Part shown: in pieces, positions 23,894-35,300 of the stretch
Layout: every line of letters begins with the position of its first letter
Position numbering within the stretch: position 1 is the first letter of the stretch
NCBI GenBank assembly: GCA_019054805.1
Contig: JAHQIY010000002.1
Span: 1,922,001-1,986,000, forward strand
Origin: Brachionus manjavacas
Taxonomy: Eukaryota > Rotifera > Eurotatoria > Ploima > Brachionidae
Direction of reading: 5' to 3'
DNA length: 64,000 nt
The notes under the pieces: model-generated
The model's database searches: none
What the model was told of the DNA's origin: nothing
The model's input: the letters and a program-made list of their open reading frames with translations, nothing else
Made by a program: the position numbers and the translations under genes

Positions 23894-25202
23894 ATGTATT
23901 CTAATAAAAGCTCAAATTCTTCAATCGGATCACAAACATCAAAACTGAACTTTTTTTTGGTTTCAATTCAAAAATGCTCCGAGTCCAATTCAACAGTTTA
24001 CTGCAAGTATTCAGCAAGCTTAATTACTTTGGGTCATCTTTGTTTGCTGTTTTATTTCCCATTGATGTTTTATCGAATGAGCAAACTCGGTAATCGATTC
24101 AGAAATCATTACAATCTTAGTTTTTTATGGCTTTGCTCGCTGATTCTCATGTTTTCCATTGATATACTAGAATTTTTAGTGACACACGACCAAAACTTAT
24201 TTTCTATGGTGATTATATCAGCTACATTTTTAAACATTAATTTAGGATTTATTTTTTCATTTAAATATATGCGTACATATTCAAAAGATGGTGTTATTTA
24301 CAAGCAAATACTAATAATTGCATTTTCGGTATCACTGTTTGTCATGATTATTATTGCCAGACTGATTACCAGAAAAAGTTTGTTGAAAATTCACAACTAT
24401 GACCAAGAAACATATACAAAAGTTAACACGCATTTATTTCTTTATTATTTTGTATTTATTCTGTTTGGCTTTGCACAAGTAATAACTTTTTTATTAATAT
24501 ATTTTTATTAATTAATCTATCCTGTCTAAGGTTTATCAAAATATTTGCAAGAATTTTGCACGCACAATGACGAATTCATCCTATGCTTTATGGATATTGG
24601 GTTCATTCTTTTTCAGCTTTTATTCATCTATTTTGCCAGTCGATCCCACTTACGATTTTATTCATCTAAGAAATTACTTTCTACTCACTACTTTAATCGT
24701 GATCATATCCCAAGACATTTATTTTTACAGGCAAAAGAAATCACTTGATAAAAAACTAAATGGGTTAATGCTTAAAAATTTCAATCCCGACATGCAAACA
24801 AATTTAGCTTCAAATCCGAGCAAACAGGAAAAAATTCTAAAATTCACCGACAATGTTTTTGATGACGAAGTGTTTTTCGATGTGAGAAATTACAAAAATA
24901 AAAATGAATTAAACAAAACCCAATTTGATTTAAAAGACAATATTTCAGATACAACAGAAGATAATGTAATTTTTAACAAGGAGAAGAGATTACAAAATTT
25001 TATAAAAAGCAATCAACAATTTCTTTTAGTAATTTTTAGTTTAATTTTAGGGATACAATTTTTAATTTCAACTGGTGTAATGTTTTCATCGGTATCAAGT
25101 CCTGTTTACCGATACTTGACCTTGGTCATTCACCCTTTAATTATATTAACTTCAATAATGTCAAATTATTTGAGTAAAAATTTTAGAAATCAAAGTGCTT
25201 GA
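23894..25202 (+). CDS. Uncharacterised multi-pass membrane protein, 418 aa
   Basis: Two exons, 23894-24478 and 24531-25202, join in phase 0 across a 52 nt GT/AG intron. Hydrophobic segments suggest about nine membrane spans: approximately residues 43-62, 76-98, 103-125, 136-157, 178-197, 208-226, 240-258, then after a ~75-residue polar loop two more near 345-370 and 378-400. The loop is acidic and Asn/Lys-rich (FDDEVFFDVRNYKNKNE). The N-terminal 30 residues are Ser-rich with no signal peptide. I do not recognise the family; GPCR hallmarks (DRY, NPxxY) are absent and the span number is only an estimate. The start is the first ATG of the open frame, shortly after a stop-rich AT-rich leader. Confidence 0.75.
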
Positions 25203-26338
25203 ATTTTTTTTTCACAATTAAACTTTTATTGAAACAAATTTAAATGAACTTTATTTTTATTGAATTTTATTCATAATAGAAATTAAAATTAAAATTAAAA
25301 AATGAATTTTGTTCCCAAAATTTCGGCAATAAATATATTTCAATAAATAGTGCATTAAAAATATTTCAATTTTTAAAAAAGATAACTAGAAATACTGTCA
25401 AGTGATTTAAATGTATTAAAAGCGATATTTTAAACTTTTTTTTGTTTGATTTTTTTTATAATAAAATTCAATTTATTAATTCTCTATTGAGCTTTTTTAA
25501 ATCTATTATTTATTGAAAAATATTAAACAGAAAAAAAACTTGCCATGTGTTGCTTTGAAATCTTGCTGATATTGGCAAGTGACAAGTATACTTCCTAACT
25601 ATTTTTCTTTGGAATATAATGTTGATGTGCTATTCGGTTAAAAATTGTACTCTTTTTGAAATCAAATAATAAAGAGATGATAGAAATTTTAAAAGAAGAT
25701 CACGAACACGCTGATTAGGAATCATGTAAAACTTATTTAGCTATTAGAAAGCCGCAAAGTTTTATTGACCTTTCGGATTAAAAAAATAAGAAAAAAAAAA
25801 TTATTTTTTGTATTTAAAAAATATATTTTAGTAGTAGTAATAAAAACTGCACTGCAGTTTATAATTGAATATGTATTTGTATTCAATACATAGTGTAAAT
25901 TTGTACATAGCCTTAGTTAAGTATAAATTGCGGTTTTTGTCAATACACGCTTTGAAACTGTACACTGTATTCGTTTTTCTGACTGACTATTCCACTGTGA
26001 CACCACTCTACATTTTTTTTATTAATTAGAAATTCAGTTTTTTTTTTCTAAAACTGATATTAATTAAATTTTCTGTTCCGATTTAAGTATTATTTTTTTG
26101 AAATGAAAACAATCCCAAGTAATAATAAAATGTCAATTTCTTTACAAACGACTTTATTAATGATTAAAGATTTAGGACAACAACGGTGTTTAGGGATATT
26201 TAAATTACCAAAAAAAATTATTGTTATTATTGATAATTAATTAAAAATTGAAAAAAGCTTTAATAAAAAAATTTTTTTTATTAAAAGTTAGAAAAATAAT
26301 TATGCATAATGGTTACACTATTCTGATAAAATAACAAA
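25203..26338. other. Intergenic, with a promoter-like patch
   Basis: No gene seen. Around 25850-25990 there is a GC-richer patch with a TATAAA motif, a TGTACACTGTATTCG stretch and CTGACTGACTATTCCACTG. It could be an LTR or promoter remnant; no flanking repeat or primer-binding site was found to support that. Confidence 0.3.
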
Positions 26339-28023
26339 TCAACCTTTAATTTTTGAAAGAATTTCAGTAATTTGATTTCGTCTCTCAATGTCGGTGACCG
26401 AGGAGTCCTTAAAAAAATTAGCAATTCTGTTGTCTATTAATCAATTTATTTTAAAATTTACTCTCCAAATGATTATTATGTTGTCATAACCGGTGGAGAT
26501 TATCTCTTTTCTTGAAATCGTTTTCATGATCTATTTAAAAAAATTTAAATTACCATATAATTAAAACCCAATATTAATTTTACAGAAATTGCGGAAGACT
26601 GTCCAAGACATTCCCCAATCAATTTTAAGCTTACATTTAATACAGATCTTTCATGATAATCACTTTAATAAATAAAATTTTTACATAAAGACATACTTAT
26701 CATCTAAACTCTCTTCAAATTTCCAAATTCTAATGGATCCATTTTCAGCACCAGTCACCAAAATATTATTTCTTTATTTTTAAATTGATAAAATTTTTTT
26801 TAATTACAATTTTAAATTTTACTCTAGCATTAACAAATTTGTTATCTTTGATCGGTTGTGCGAATTAACAATTTTGAAAACAAAATGTTTGCTCTCGTTA
26901 TCAAATACACTAAGGTTTAATCCGCTAGCAATTATTAAATATCTCTTTAAAAAATGTTAAGGAGAAGAAAAAAATTGAATTTATCTAAATTTTAAAATAT
27001 CTTAAACCTGATAAAGCTGTTTGATACTACATACACTGAAATAATCAGACTTAATAAAACTTTCACTCAAATCACATTCTTCAAAAGGTTTTAACTCTAG
27101 CAACTTTTGCATGGTATCAGCTTGCCAAATAAAAACCATACCATCACATGAGCCCGATGCGAAGAGAAAGTCTTTTAGATAATCTAGGCAAAGAATTGTA
27201 TTTGAATGACAATCTTCATATGTTTTCAATTGTTTGATACGAATTTTTTTAACGATCAAATCTATTTTATCAAAACAAAACAAAACATAAAATTCAATAT
27301 CTGTATTTGTTGCCAAAACTATTTTGGTTTTATTTATTAAAACTATGAATTTGACTGTATTATCGTGATCTTTGCGTGGAAATTGATCTAAAATGTTTAG
27401 AGAAAAATCGAAAATTTTTAGGTCGAAATTGGCTGCAAAGAAAAATTCATCGATCTGTTTAGCTTCGAATATCTTGTATATTTTTGGACCATTCTCTTTA
27501 GCTATTAGCCTATATGTACTTGTATCCCAAATCTTTTAATTTTTTTTTAATTTTTTTTTTTTAGTAATTTTAATAAAATACTGTTATTGATTTATCATTG
27601 CTTGAAATGGCTAGAAAATTTTTTTCATCATGATTCAATTCAACAATAGAGTTTATTGCTTGATTGTGAAATTTAAGTTCAATTATTTTTGTTCCAAACT
27701 TCAAACAATAAAGTAAAAATAATAAAATTTTATTTCATTAAATTAAACTGACTTTAGAATCCCAGATACTTAAACTTCCATTTTCGTTACCAACTACAAA
27801 TTTTTTTTTATCATTAAAAACATAAATTTGGGTGACTGTAGACTTAAAAGGTGGAAGTATGGTAATGTTTGAAAATGGATTTTCTGGTTGATAGGGTCCT
27901 ATTTCAGCATCTTTACACTCGTTATTAACTAGTTTTGTATTGTTCTATGAATTATTAAAATTATATGAAACAGATGATTGATTTTTTTTAGCAAACCTTG
28001 GATTTTCCGAATAAAAATGACAT
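26339..28023 (-). CDS. WDR41: WDR41 homologue (WD-repeat subunit of the C9orf72-SMCR8 complex)
   Basis: Beta-propeller protein. In vertebrates WDR41 anchors the C9orf72-SMCR8 GAP complex to lysosomes through PQLC2. Nine or more short exons on minus run from MSFLFGKSK (28023-27997) to a last exon ending SKIKG (stop 26339-26341). WD signatures occur as NGSLSIWD, an IWDTST blade start, CDGMVFIWQ, NGSIRIWK and DNIIIIW. Beyond the repeat pattern several segments follow human WDR41 in order: CHSNTILCLDYL with the following FASGSCDG blade, a GLNLSVF segment, then NVSLKLIGECLGQSS, and the final IISTGYDNIIIIWR. That colinearity is why I choose WDR41 over a generic WD protein. Several terminal blades are degenerate, as in the human protein. 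It is head-to-head with UBE2G1, 1.3 kb apart. Confidence 0.75.
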
Positions 28024-29365
28024 ATTTTCTTTCCTAGAGATAAAAGTTCATATTATGCTTTTCTTTGTTTGGTAAAGATAAAAAAAATTTCTTTTAGAGA
28101 TTGATTTGAACAAACTTAACATTTCTTTTTAATATTATTAATTTCATAAAACTTGAATTTAAAATATAATTCATAAAATAAACAATAAAGATACTTCAAC
28201 GAATAAATTTTCAATTTTTTTTTACAAATGAATCTAAACTCTTACTTTAATTTGATACTAATTTAATTCTATTTGATTAAAACATAATTTCTATTAAGAA
28301 TTAAGTCTGAATACTTATTTCAATATTTTAACACCAAAAATTAAGATTGACCATATATTTTTCCCAAAAAAATAAATTTTGAATTAAATTCAAAATTCAG
28401 CAAGTGTTAAATAAATAAAAGTTTTTTGTTCAACTTTTTCATTTATAGTCTGAGCCAAAATTCCTTAGGAAAAAGATTGAGCGACCAATTTAAAACTATG
28501 AATGCTTCAATAGCAGTGTTTGCTGAAGATAAATCAAACATTTTTCAAAAATAGTTCTTTTTATTAAATTGAAGCACACAATATATTTTTTTTTCGTGTT
28601 GAAAAACTTGTGTTGCTTTTAATTAGAGTATTGTAATTGATCTTTTTAAAATTTTTTATAAATTATTTTCAAGTTTAAAAAAAAATCGAGATTTTTTGCA
28701 TATTTTTTCCTTAAATATAAATAAAACGAAAATTGAAAAACTAAATTTTTAATGCTTCTTTTCTTCATTTTTAACTTCTCTATAAAAAGATAAGCTCGTA
28801 ATTTTTCAAAAAAAAAAATAAAAAAATGTAAAAAACTTAGAAAATTTTTATAATTTTGTGTTTTCAAAATTAATAAATATGTTAACCCAAAAAAAAAAGA
28901 AATTCATATTTTTCGATCTCCCTTATATTGAATTTATCAAAAATTAATATTAATATTTTGGATAGCAAATGGTTAAAAAATTGTTTATAAAGACTTCTTT
29001 TCGGCCAATATTTATTGCAAAATGTAATTTCTTAAAATAAGCATGCAATTTCTATATTCATTGTTGAGTATGGTAAAAATTTAACAAATGCTTGCAAATT
29101 AACAAAAATATTCAATATCTAACAGAACATAATCCGTAGTTCAGGAATTCAAGAATAGAGTTTTAATAAAACTAATAAACTTGTTGATAGAACTAAAGTT
29201 TAGTAAAAAAATTTTAAATTCATTTATAAATAATAATTTTTTTTTTATGAACTTGTCTAGTAAAATGATGCATATATTATTTAGCAAAGAATATTCTCAT
29301 TTAAAAATTGAAATAAGCGATTATTTTGATTATTTTTTTTCTAGTTTAGTATTTAGATCTGGATT
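28024..29365. other. Spacer between divergent WDR41 and UBE2G1
   Basis: Low-complexity AT-rich DNA. The short open frames (minus 28646-28867, plus 29181-29411) are Phe/Lys/Asn-rich translations of A/T tracts and show no protein features. Promoters of both flanking genes presumably lie here, but no motif could be assigned. Confidence 0.4.
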
Positions 29366-30080
29366 ATGTCTGCAACTCCACAGTCGGCGCTTCTGCTTCA
29401 AAAACAGCTAAAAGGTAAAAAAAATGCAGCGTTTTCAAAATTAAATTTTAAAATAATTTCAGAGCTAAACAAAAATCCAGTTAATGGCTTTTCAGCTGGA
29501 TTAATAGATGACAATGATATTTACAAATGGGAAGTTTTAATCATCGGACCTCCTGATACTTTATAGTATTTTTTTAAATGCATTGCTTCTATTCATGCTC
29601 GTAACTGATTGATAAATAGTGAAGGCGGATTTTTCAAAGCGCATTTGTATTTCCCTGTAGACTATCCTCTCAGACCTCCCAAGATGAAATTCGTATCCGA
29701 AATATGGCATCCGAATAGTTGGTCTTTTCTTTAAAAATTTTAAATTTTATTGATTAAAAAACATTTAAGTTGATAAAAATGGTGACGTTTGCATCTCGAT
29801 TTTACACGAGCCCGGTGATGACAAATACGGATACGAAAAAGCAGAAGAGCGCTGGCTTCCAGTTCATACTGTAGAGACCATTCTACTTAGCGTTATTTCG
29901 ATGCTTGCCGATCCGAATTATGAATCACCAGCAAATGTAGATGCAGCGGTATTGTTTTTTAAATTAATCAGCATTTTTTTTTAAATTGAATTTCTATTTT
30001 AGAAAGAGTGGAGAGAAAATCAGGCCGAGTTTAAGAAAAGAGTTGCTAGATGCGTTCGAAAAAGTCAAGAATCCTTATAG
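29366..30080 (+). CDS. UBE2G1: Ubiquitin-conjugating enzyme E2 G1 (UBC7-type), 168 aa
   Basis: E2 that carries ubiquitin as a thioester and makes mainly Lys48-linked chains. Exons: 29366-29414, 29463-29565, 29620-29717, 29770-29948 and 30003-30080, in phase throughout. The protein follows human UBE2G1 (170 aa) almost residue for residue: [60 protein letters not shown], then the catalytic cysteine (about residue 90) in [15 protein letters not shown]. The acidic insertion after the cysteine that marks UBC7/CDC34-type E2s is present. The C-terminal helix ends [12 protein letters not shown]. The start ATG is confirmed by alignment of the N-terminus. This is the most strongly conserved gene in the window. 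Confidence 0.97.
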
Positions 30081-30376
30081 ATTTCATAAATTATTGCATA
30101 AACATCTTAATAATTCTTATTTAATAAATAAAACGCTCTCTTTGAATTTATTAAACCATCTTTTTTGAATCAATGATGTACACAATTTTATTAAAAAAAA
30201 TAATCAAATATATTTAAAAACCAAACAAATAGAATAATATTCTAAATTTAATATTTCTGTTCACTGATTTTTTTATAAGATAAGTTTGAATTAATTGAAC
30301 ATAAAATTTAAAAATGATATTAATAAACTATTTTTTTTAAATGAAATTTAAATTTAATCAAAATTAAAATAGATTT

Positions 30377-31327
30377 TTAATTTTGAAATATTAAATTCTT
30401 CGAAAGACCAGGCTCTAGACCATGTTCTTTTTCATAGCTGAATACCATTTTGTCTTTATTTAATAATTGATTACGTAGAACTTGGAACTCGTTTATTGAA
30501 TTTTCTTCTGATTTAACTGTTTTTGTTCTTTGGACGCTGCAATTAGCTTTATTTTTATCCCCTTTGGTATCACAGATTGGCTCTAAGTCAACAATCTGAT
30601 TTTTACTTTCAGTTAAATTTTGAAATTCAAAATTGTTTCTGCTACTTGGTAAGTTTCGAAAAATTTGAATTTTTTTTGCTAAAAAAAAAATTACACAAGA
30701 AAAAAAAATCAAAAAAGATACAAAAAATGTAATTAAAAGCACAAAATAGAACCAATTTGACATAATTTTATTCCAAAACATTTCAAATGATGATCTAAAG
30801 ATTGGAATTTCATAGTCGTAGTGATCTAATATTGCCGAGTTGGTACTTTTATGAAACACAATAGTCGATAAACAACCTTTACCTAGTCTTCTATTCAAAC
30901 TCAAATTTAGCTTTAAATCGAACAAATTTGGAATTTGGTTAGCCTTAAAATCAAATTTAAATGATAAAAAACTTATTTTCGAACTCTGTTTTAGATTGAA
31001 ATCTTTAATAAAAAATGTCTCCGGACAATGTAAAACATTCATTTCGATTATTTTATCATCTAACTCTAACGAGTAGAACCACTTCGATTTTGATAGATAA
31101 TTTGAAAGGAAGCATTCAGCATCGAATGCGAACGCAATCACATTATTCTTGGACTCATTCAGCATCAATCCAAAAGAAAGATCATATTTTTTGCTAACAT
31201 AAAGCAAGTTTTTGTCATTATAATTCTTTCCGTTGACTACAAGATTACAGCTCGATTGGGTGTATACGAATTTGGTCTGGAACCAAAGAAAACCCAGTAC
31301 ATGATTAAAAAAAATTTTAAAGATCAT
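30377..31327 (-). CDS. Intronless type I membrane protein, 316 aa, unknown
   Basis: Single open frame on minus. An N-terminal hydrophobic segment (VLGFLWFQTKFVYTQ) is a likely signal peptide. About 170 extracellular residues follow with several Cys and N-glycosylation sequons (NES, NLS). One transmembrane helix at about 190-220 (WFYFVLLITFFVSFLIFF) is followed by basic residues and a ~95-residue cytoplasmic tail. The ectodomain has a Cys-aromatic spacing (FDAECFL ... SKWFYSLEL ... KGCLS) that might be Ig-like, but this is weak. It has the same layout, strand and intronless state as its upstream neighbour, 151 bp away. Its stop faces the stop of UBE2G1 with ~300 bp between. I cannot assign a function. 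Confidence 0.75.
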   Translation of the reverse strand: MIFKIFFNHVLGFLWFQTKFVYTQSSCNLVVNGKNYNDKNLLYVSKKYDLSFGLMLNESKNNVIAFAFDAECFLSNYLSKSKWFYSLELDDKIIEMNVLHCPETFFIKDFNLKQSSKISFLSFKFDFKANQIPNLFDLKLNLSLNRRLGKGCLSTIVFHKSTNSAILDHYDYEIPIFRSSFEMFWNKIMSNWFYFVLLITFFVSFLIFFSCVIFFLAKKIQIFRNLPSSRNNFEFQNLTESKNQIVDLEPICDTKGDKNKANCSVQRTKTVKSEENSINEFQVLRNQLLNKDKMVFSYEKEHGLEPGLSKNLIFQN

Positions 31328-31478
31328 TTTTAAATTTGAATTTTTTTTTATTTAACCAGAAAATAAAATTTAATTTCTATTCTAAGAATAACAGGTGAAA
31401 ATTATCTTTTTTTTGTACAAAAAATTTATTCATTGACAAGTTTAATTTAATTAAAACTATCGTAATTTTTTACATAAC

Positions 31479-32189
31479 TTAGGTTGATTTGATAATCGAG
31501 GCAGTGTTACCAGAGATAAGTTTTGCTTCTGACACAACTTGTGGATCATTTGTTATGGGGATTTCAACTAAGTCTTGTTGATTTATTTCCAATTCTATAT
31601 TTGATTTTGGCTCATTTAATTCTAATGACATTTGTTTATTGTGTTGAACATATTTTTCCGCCTTTTTACTAAATTTAGCTTTTAAAAAAACGTTAATCAA
31701 ACATATAATTGCGCAAATTATCAAAATAGTAAAAAATGAAGATAAATTTTTAATTTGAAAATTATTAATTTTTAAATCTAAGCTCTTTTCGCAGTAAATT
31801 GATGGATTGATTGGCAAAAAGCGACACAAAACAATGTATTGAAAATTATTTGTAAAATTTTCAGAGTTAATAATCAAGCTACCTTTGAGGTAGGTTATAT
31901 TCTTTTCTGTATAGCTCCAGTTTGAAATTTGAAATTTTTGATTAAATTTTGATTCTAAATCTTGGGTTTTGTTCGTTCGAAATAAACTTATAAAATTTCT
32001 GGATCGAACTTTTTCATTTGTTAAACAATAAACGTGATAATACTTGTCTGTCTGTATACTTTTGACATCTTCTTGTTTTTGGTTGAAATTAACTTGTTCA
32101 TTCGGGTCATCTGTCAGAAATATTCGGATATTGCATAAATCCGCATTTATTAAGCTAAAATAGAATACAGCTAAAACAAGACCTTTCAT
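31479..32189 (-). CDS. Intronless type I membrane protein with a possible Ig-like domain, 236 aa
   Basis: Single open frame on minus. Residues 1-16 are a clean signal peptide (MKGLVLAVFYFSLINA). The ectodomain of ~130 residues has an Ig-like pattern: VYCLTNE (B-strand-like cysteine), a downstream Trp in ISNWSY, and YIVLCRF (F-strand-like cysteine), with many N-glycosylation sequons. A transmembrane helix lies at about 150-171 (FFTILIICAIICLINVFL), then a KAKFSKKAEK stop-transfer and a 60-residue tail rich in Glu/Gln/Asn. No known signalling motif is seen in the tail. It lies only 114 bp downstream of the RAB3GAP2 stop, on the same strand, with no spliced leader acceptor or operon signal that I can identify. 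Confidence 0.75.
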   Translation of the reverse strand: MKGLVLAVFYFSLINADLCNIRIFLTDDPNEQVNFNQKQEDVKSIQTDKYYHVYCLTNEKVRSRNFISLFRTNKTQDLESKFNQKFQISNWSYTEKNITYLKGSLIINSENFTNNFQYIVLCRFLPINPSIYCEKSLDLKINNFQIKNLSSFFTILIICAIICLINVFLKAKFSKKAEKYVQHNKQMSLELNEPKSNIELEINQQDLVEIPITNDPQVVSEAKLISGNTASIIKST

Positions 32190-32303
32190 TTCTCTTCACA
32201 ATCTTTATTTTTAATTTCAGAACTAAAAAAATGGTTTTTAATTAAAAGTTTTTATTCAAATTAATTTTAGTAGATAAAAGTCCAAGAATAAAATTTGCAT
32301 TTG

Positions 32304-35300
32304 TTACAATTTAAATAAAGGATTTTCCAAAAAATCGAGAAATTCTGTTGCTATCTTGTATTCTGAAAACGATTCAGGCAATCTGTGTAAAACAATTCCG
32401 ATTAATCCCAGAAAAGCTTGTTTTGATGAAATTGTATGAATTCTGTAATCAGGAGCGCCCTAAAAAAATAATTTATTTCATTGCAATAAAAAAAAATTAA
32501 ATTACCAGTGATTTGAGCCACGATTTTAGATTAGTGGAAAGTATGGCGATCAAATTCGGGTTTGTATTATTCTCTAAAATGTCATTTACCTTGTGGCCAA
32601 CAACAACTAATAATTGAGATGCAAATAACTCAACTTCTTTAATTCCATGCAAAATCTAGACAAAAATTAATAAATTGTTTGCCATTTTTTCGGTCAGATA
32701 CTTTTTCTGCTTCGAAGTGATAATCCAAGGCATATAATAGACAACAGTAATAACGCTTTATGAACTCAGAATCGACTTCCATATCCTTACTTAAATTAAA
32801 AACAGTTGTTAGACTTTCGTTTACGTCTTCGGGTAACTTTGCTCTTATGTTGGTGGGATTTTTTACATGTTTCATTATTGAATTTAATGCTTTGGTAAAA
32901 AACTTAACAATTAAATAATCAAAAATAAAAAATTATTTCGAAAAACAAGAAAATTTGATTTTTTTTTACTAATTTTCTAGTATTGACAATTTTTGCATCT
33001 ACGTCATTTGAAATTAACGGATGAGTGTGTAGCTCCGAGAACAATGCCAATTTACCCTTTGATTCAATTAATAATATAAAAATTTAATGAAAATTTTATT
33101 TTAAAATTACTTTTGTATCAAAAAATGAATAGGGCTTAGCCGATTTCATCTTGTATTTTACAATCAAATACAAAATTCTTATTAATTGATATTGAAATAG
33201 ACATAAATGATAATTGACAGGTTTCTGCTCTGCTGCCAATTCTACCAATTGCTTATTTGACAAATTTTTAACTTTCCCTATAGCATCGGTAGAAGAGCTT
33301 GAACCGGACGCCAAATTTAAAATCATATTGGTGGGTATAAATCCTAGCTCACTATAATCAGCAATATCTTTCCAGAACTAAAATTAATTTTATACTTGAA
33401 ATATATTTTTTTTTCAAATTAAAAAAAAAATTACACGATCATAATTAAATATTGGTACTTCATTTAGATTACAGTTTGCGTCCATTATAAGATCAAGTAA
33501 ATTCATTATTTGAGTGAGAAAAGATACTGTATGCTCTTCTTTGATACCCACTTCACTACGGACACTTTTATCATTCGGAAAATTTCCTGTTTTATCTATT
33601 AGTTTCGTTAATGAAGCAACTTTTTTGCTTATATTTTTATGCCAAATGATGCTTAAAATTCCTTGTCTTAAAATTGCATTGCCAATTTCACTACAAAATT
33701 TGAGCGCCAAATCCAAATAACCAATTTCTTTATCTACTTCCTTTTCATACATTAAAATTGATTCCCATGCACAGTTAACCAAAAGAGTGTCAGACTCGAG
33801 AGACTTGGGCAAAAATTTGCGACCTTCCTTCAAAGCGTCTAGTTTATTAATTTAATTAGTAAAAAAAAATAATTTCCTTTAAAAACAAAATCTTTTTTTA
33901 CCATAAAATAATTTATAATCGTAATTTTGTAGCATTTTTTTTTCTTCACTCGGACTATTAGATTCATCGGTTTCATCATCGAACAAATTCATTAATTTAG
34001 GTGGATAGCCATTTAATACGACATGTCTTGATGTCAACTCACTGAAAATTCCTCTACCTTTATTAAGAATATTTCTAATATTAAAATCGAAATCAATCGA
34101 ATGAAGAACTGAATGGCTTCCGCATGAAAACATTAAGTTTAACTTGATCAAACTGTTTATTCTTTCAATTAAAGTATTCAAAACGTCTATTTGTGAACTA
34201 TCGATCTGTGACTTAAAATTAAATTAATTTTAAATTTAGAATTTAAATCTGAAATAATTACTGAAATTAGAATGGATCGAACAACCCAAACAACTATCAG
34301 AGAATTGGTAAGATTTTTTGAGTTTTCAATTGTATTCTTGAATTTTGGTAAAAATCCATTTATAAAGACACTTTCGAAGTCGTGATCTACAGGATCAGAA
34401 GCGTCGGATAACTGCCTATTTTCTATATTCAAGCAGCCACTTAGTATAAATACCAGGTCGTAGAAAGCGTGAATTGAGACAAAACCCTCATTTAACATTG
34501 CATGGATCAATAGGTCTAATAGGCGGATTTTTTGAATGGGAACCATCTTAAAAAATTCATCTAAATCTTCAATTTTTAATCTAGAATCGTTTTTGAGTAA
34601 ATTCGAAAATATCAACGACCCCAATTGTTCTTTATCATCGTCACTAATTGCTTTGTTTAACTCGAAAGTAATCTTAGATTGGTCTGATTGTGATAGCTCA
34701 ATTGGAGTTGGATCGAAGCATGACAAAAATTTTGGCAAATTTAAAATTTCTGTTTGTTTGAATTTTACTTTTTTACTACTGGAAAGTTTTTTTTTCATTT
34801 CAAAATATTCAATCATTTGATTTTCATCAACCTGTAGTAATTCATTGATACATTCTTCCTAAAAAAACTATTAATTTACAAAAAAATGTATTTTTTTCTA
34901 AATTTACATCTTTATTTTTTTCATCAGGCATCAAATTTTGATCAAGATTATTCAAAAAAATATATGATTGTATGAGGAGGCAATTGAGATTGCAAAAATC
35001 ACCGTATTTTAATGATTCAGGACTCTGATTATTCCCTATTTTAGTTTTTATTACAGTGTATTTTAAAATAAAAAAATATATTTTTACCTTGCTTTTTAAT
35101 TAACTCATCTTCAGCTATAAATATATCATAAATTTTATTATATGACAGATAATCTGTATTTAATATTTTTTCCAAAGCCTGTACAATGATTTTTTAATTA
35201 AATTAAAAAAATAAACTTAAAATAAAAACGATACTTGTTGTTTAATTGTTGGTGTTCTAAAATCAGCCAGTATCAATTTTAAATTTTGCCAAAGAACATC

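Noticed and set aside
24545..24748. 67-codon frame overlapping the membrane protein
   Set aside because: Other-frame shadow of exon 2 of the 418-residue protein.
25850..25990. Solo LTR call
   Set aside because: No paired TG/CA ends with a target duplication and no primer-binding site could be found.
28646..28867. Phe/Lys-rich minus frame
   Set aside because: Translation of A/T tracts; no protein-like features.
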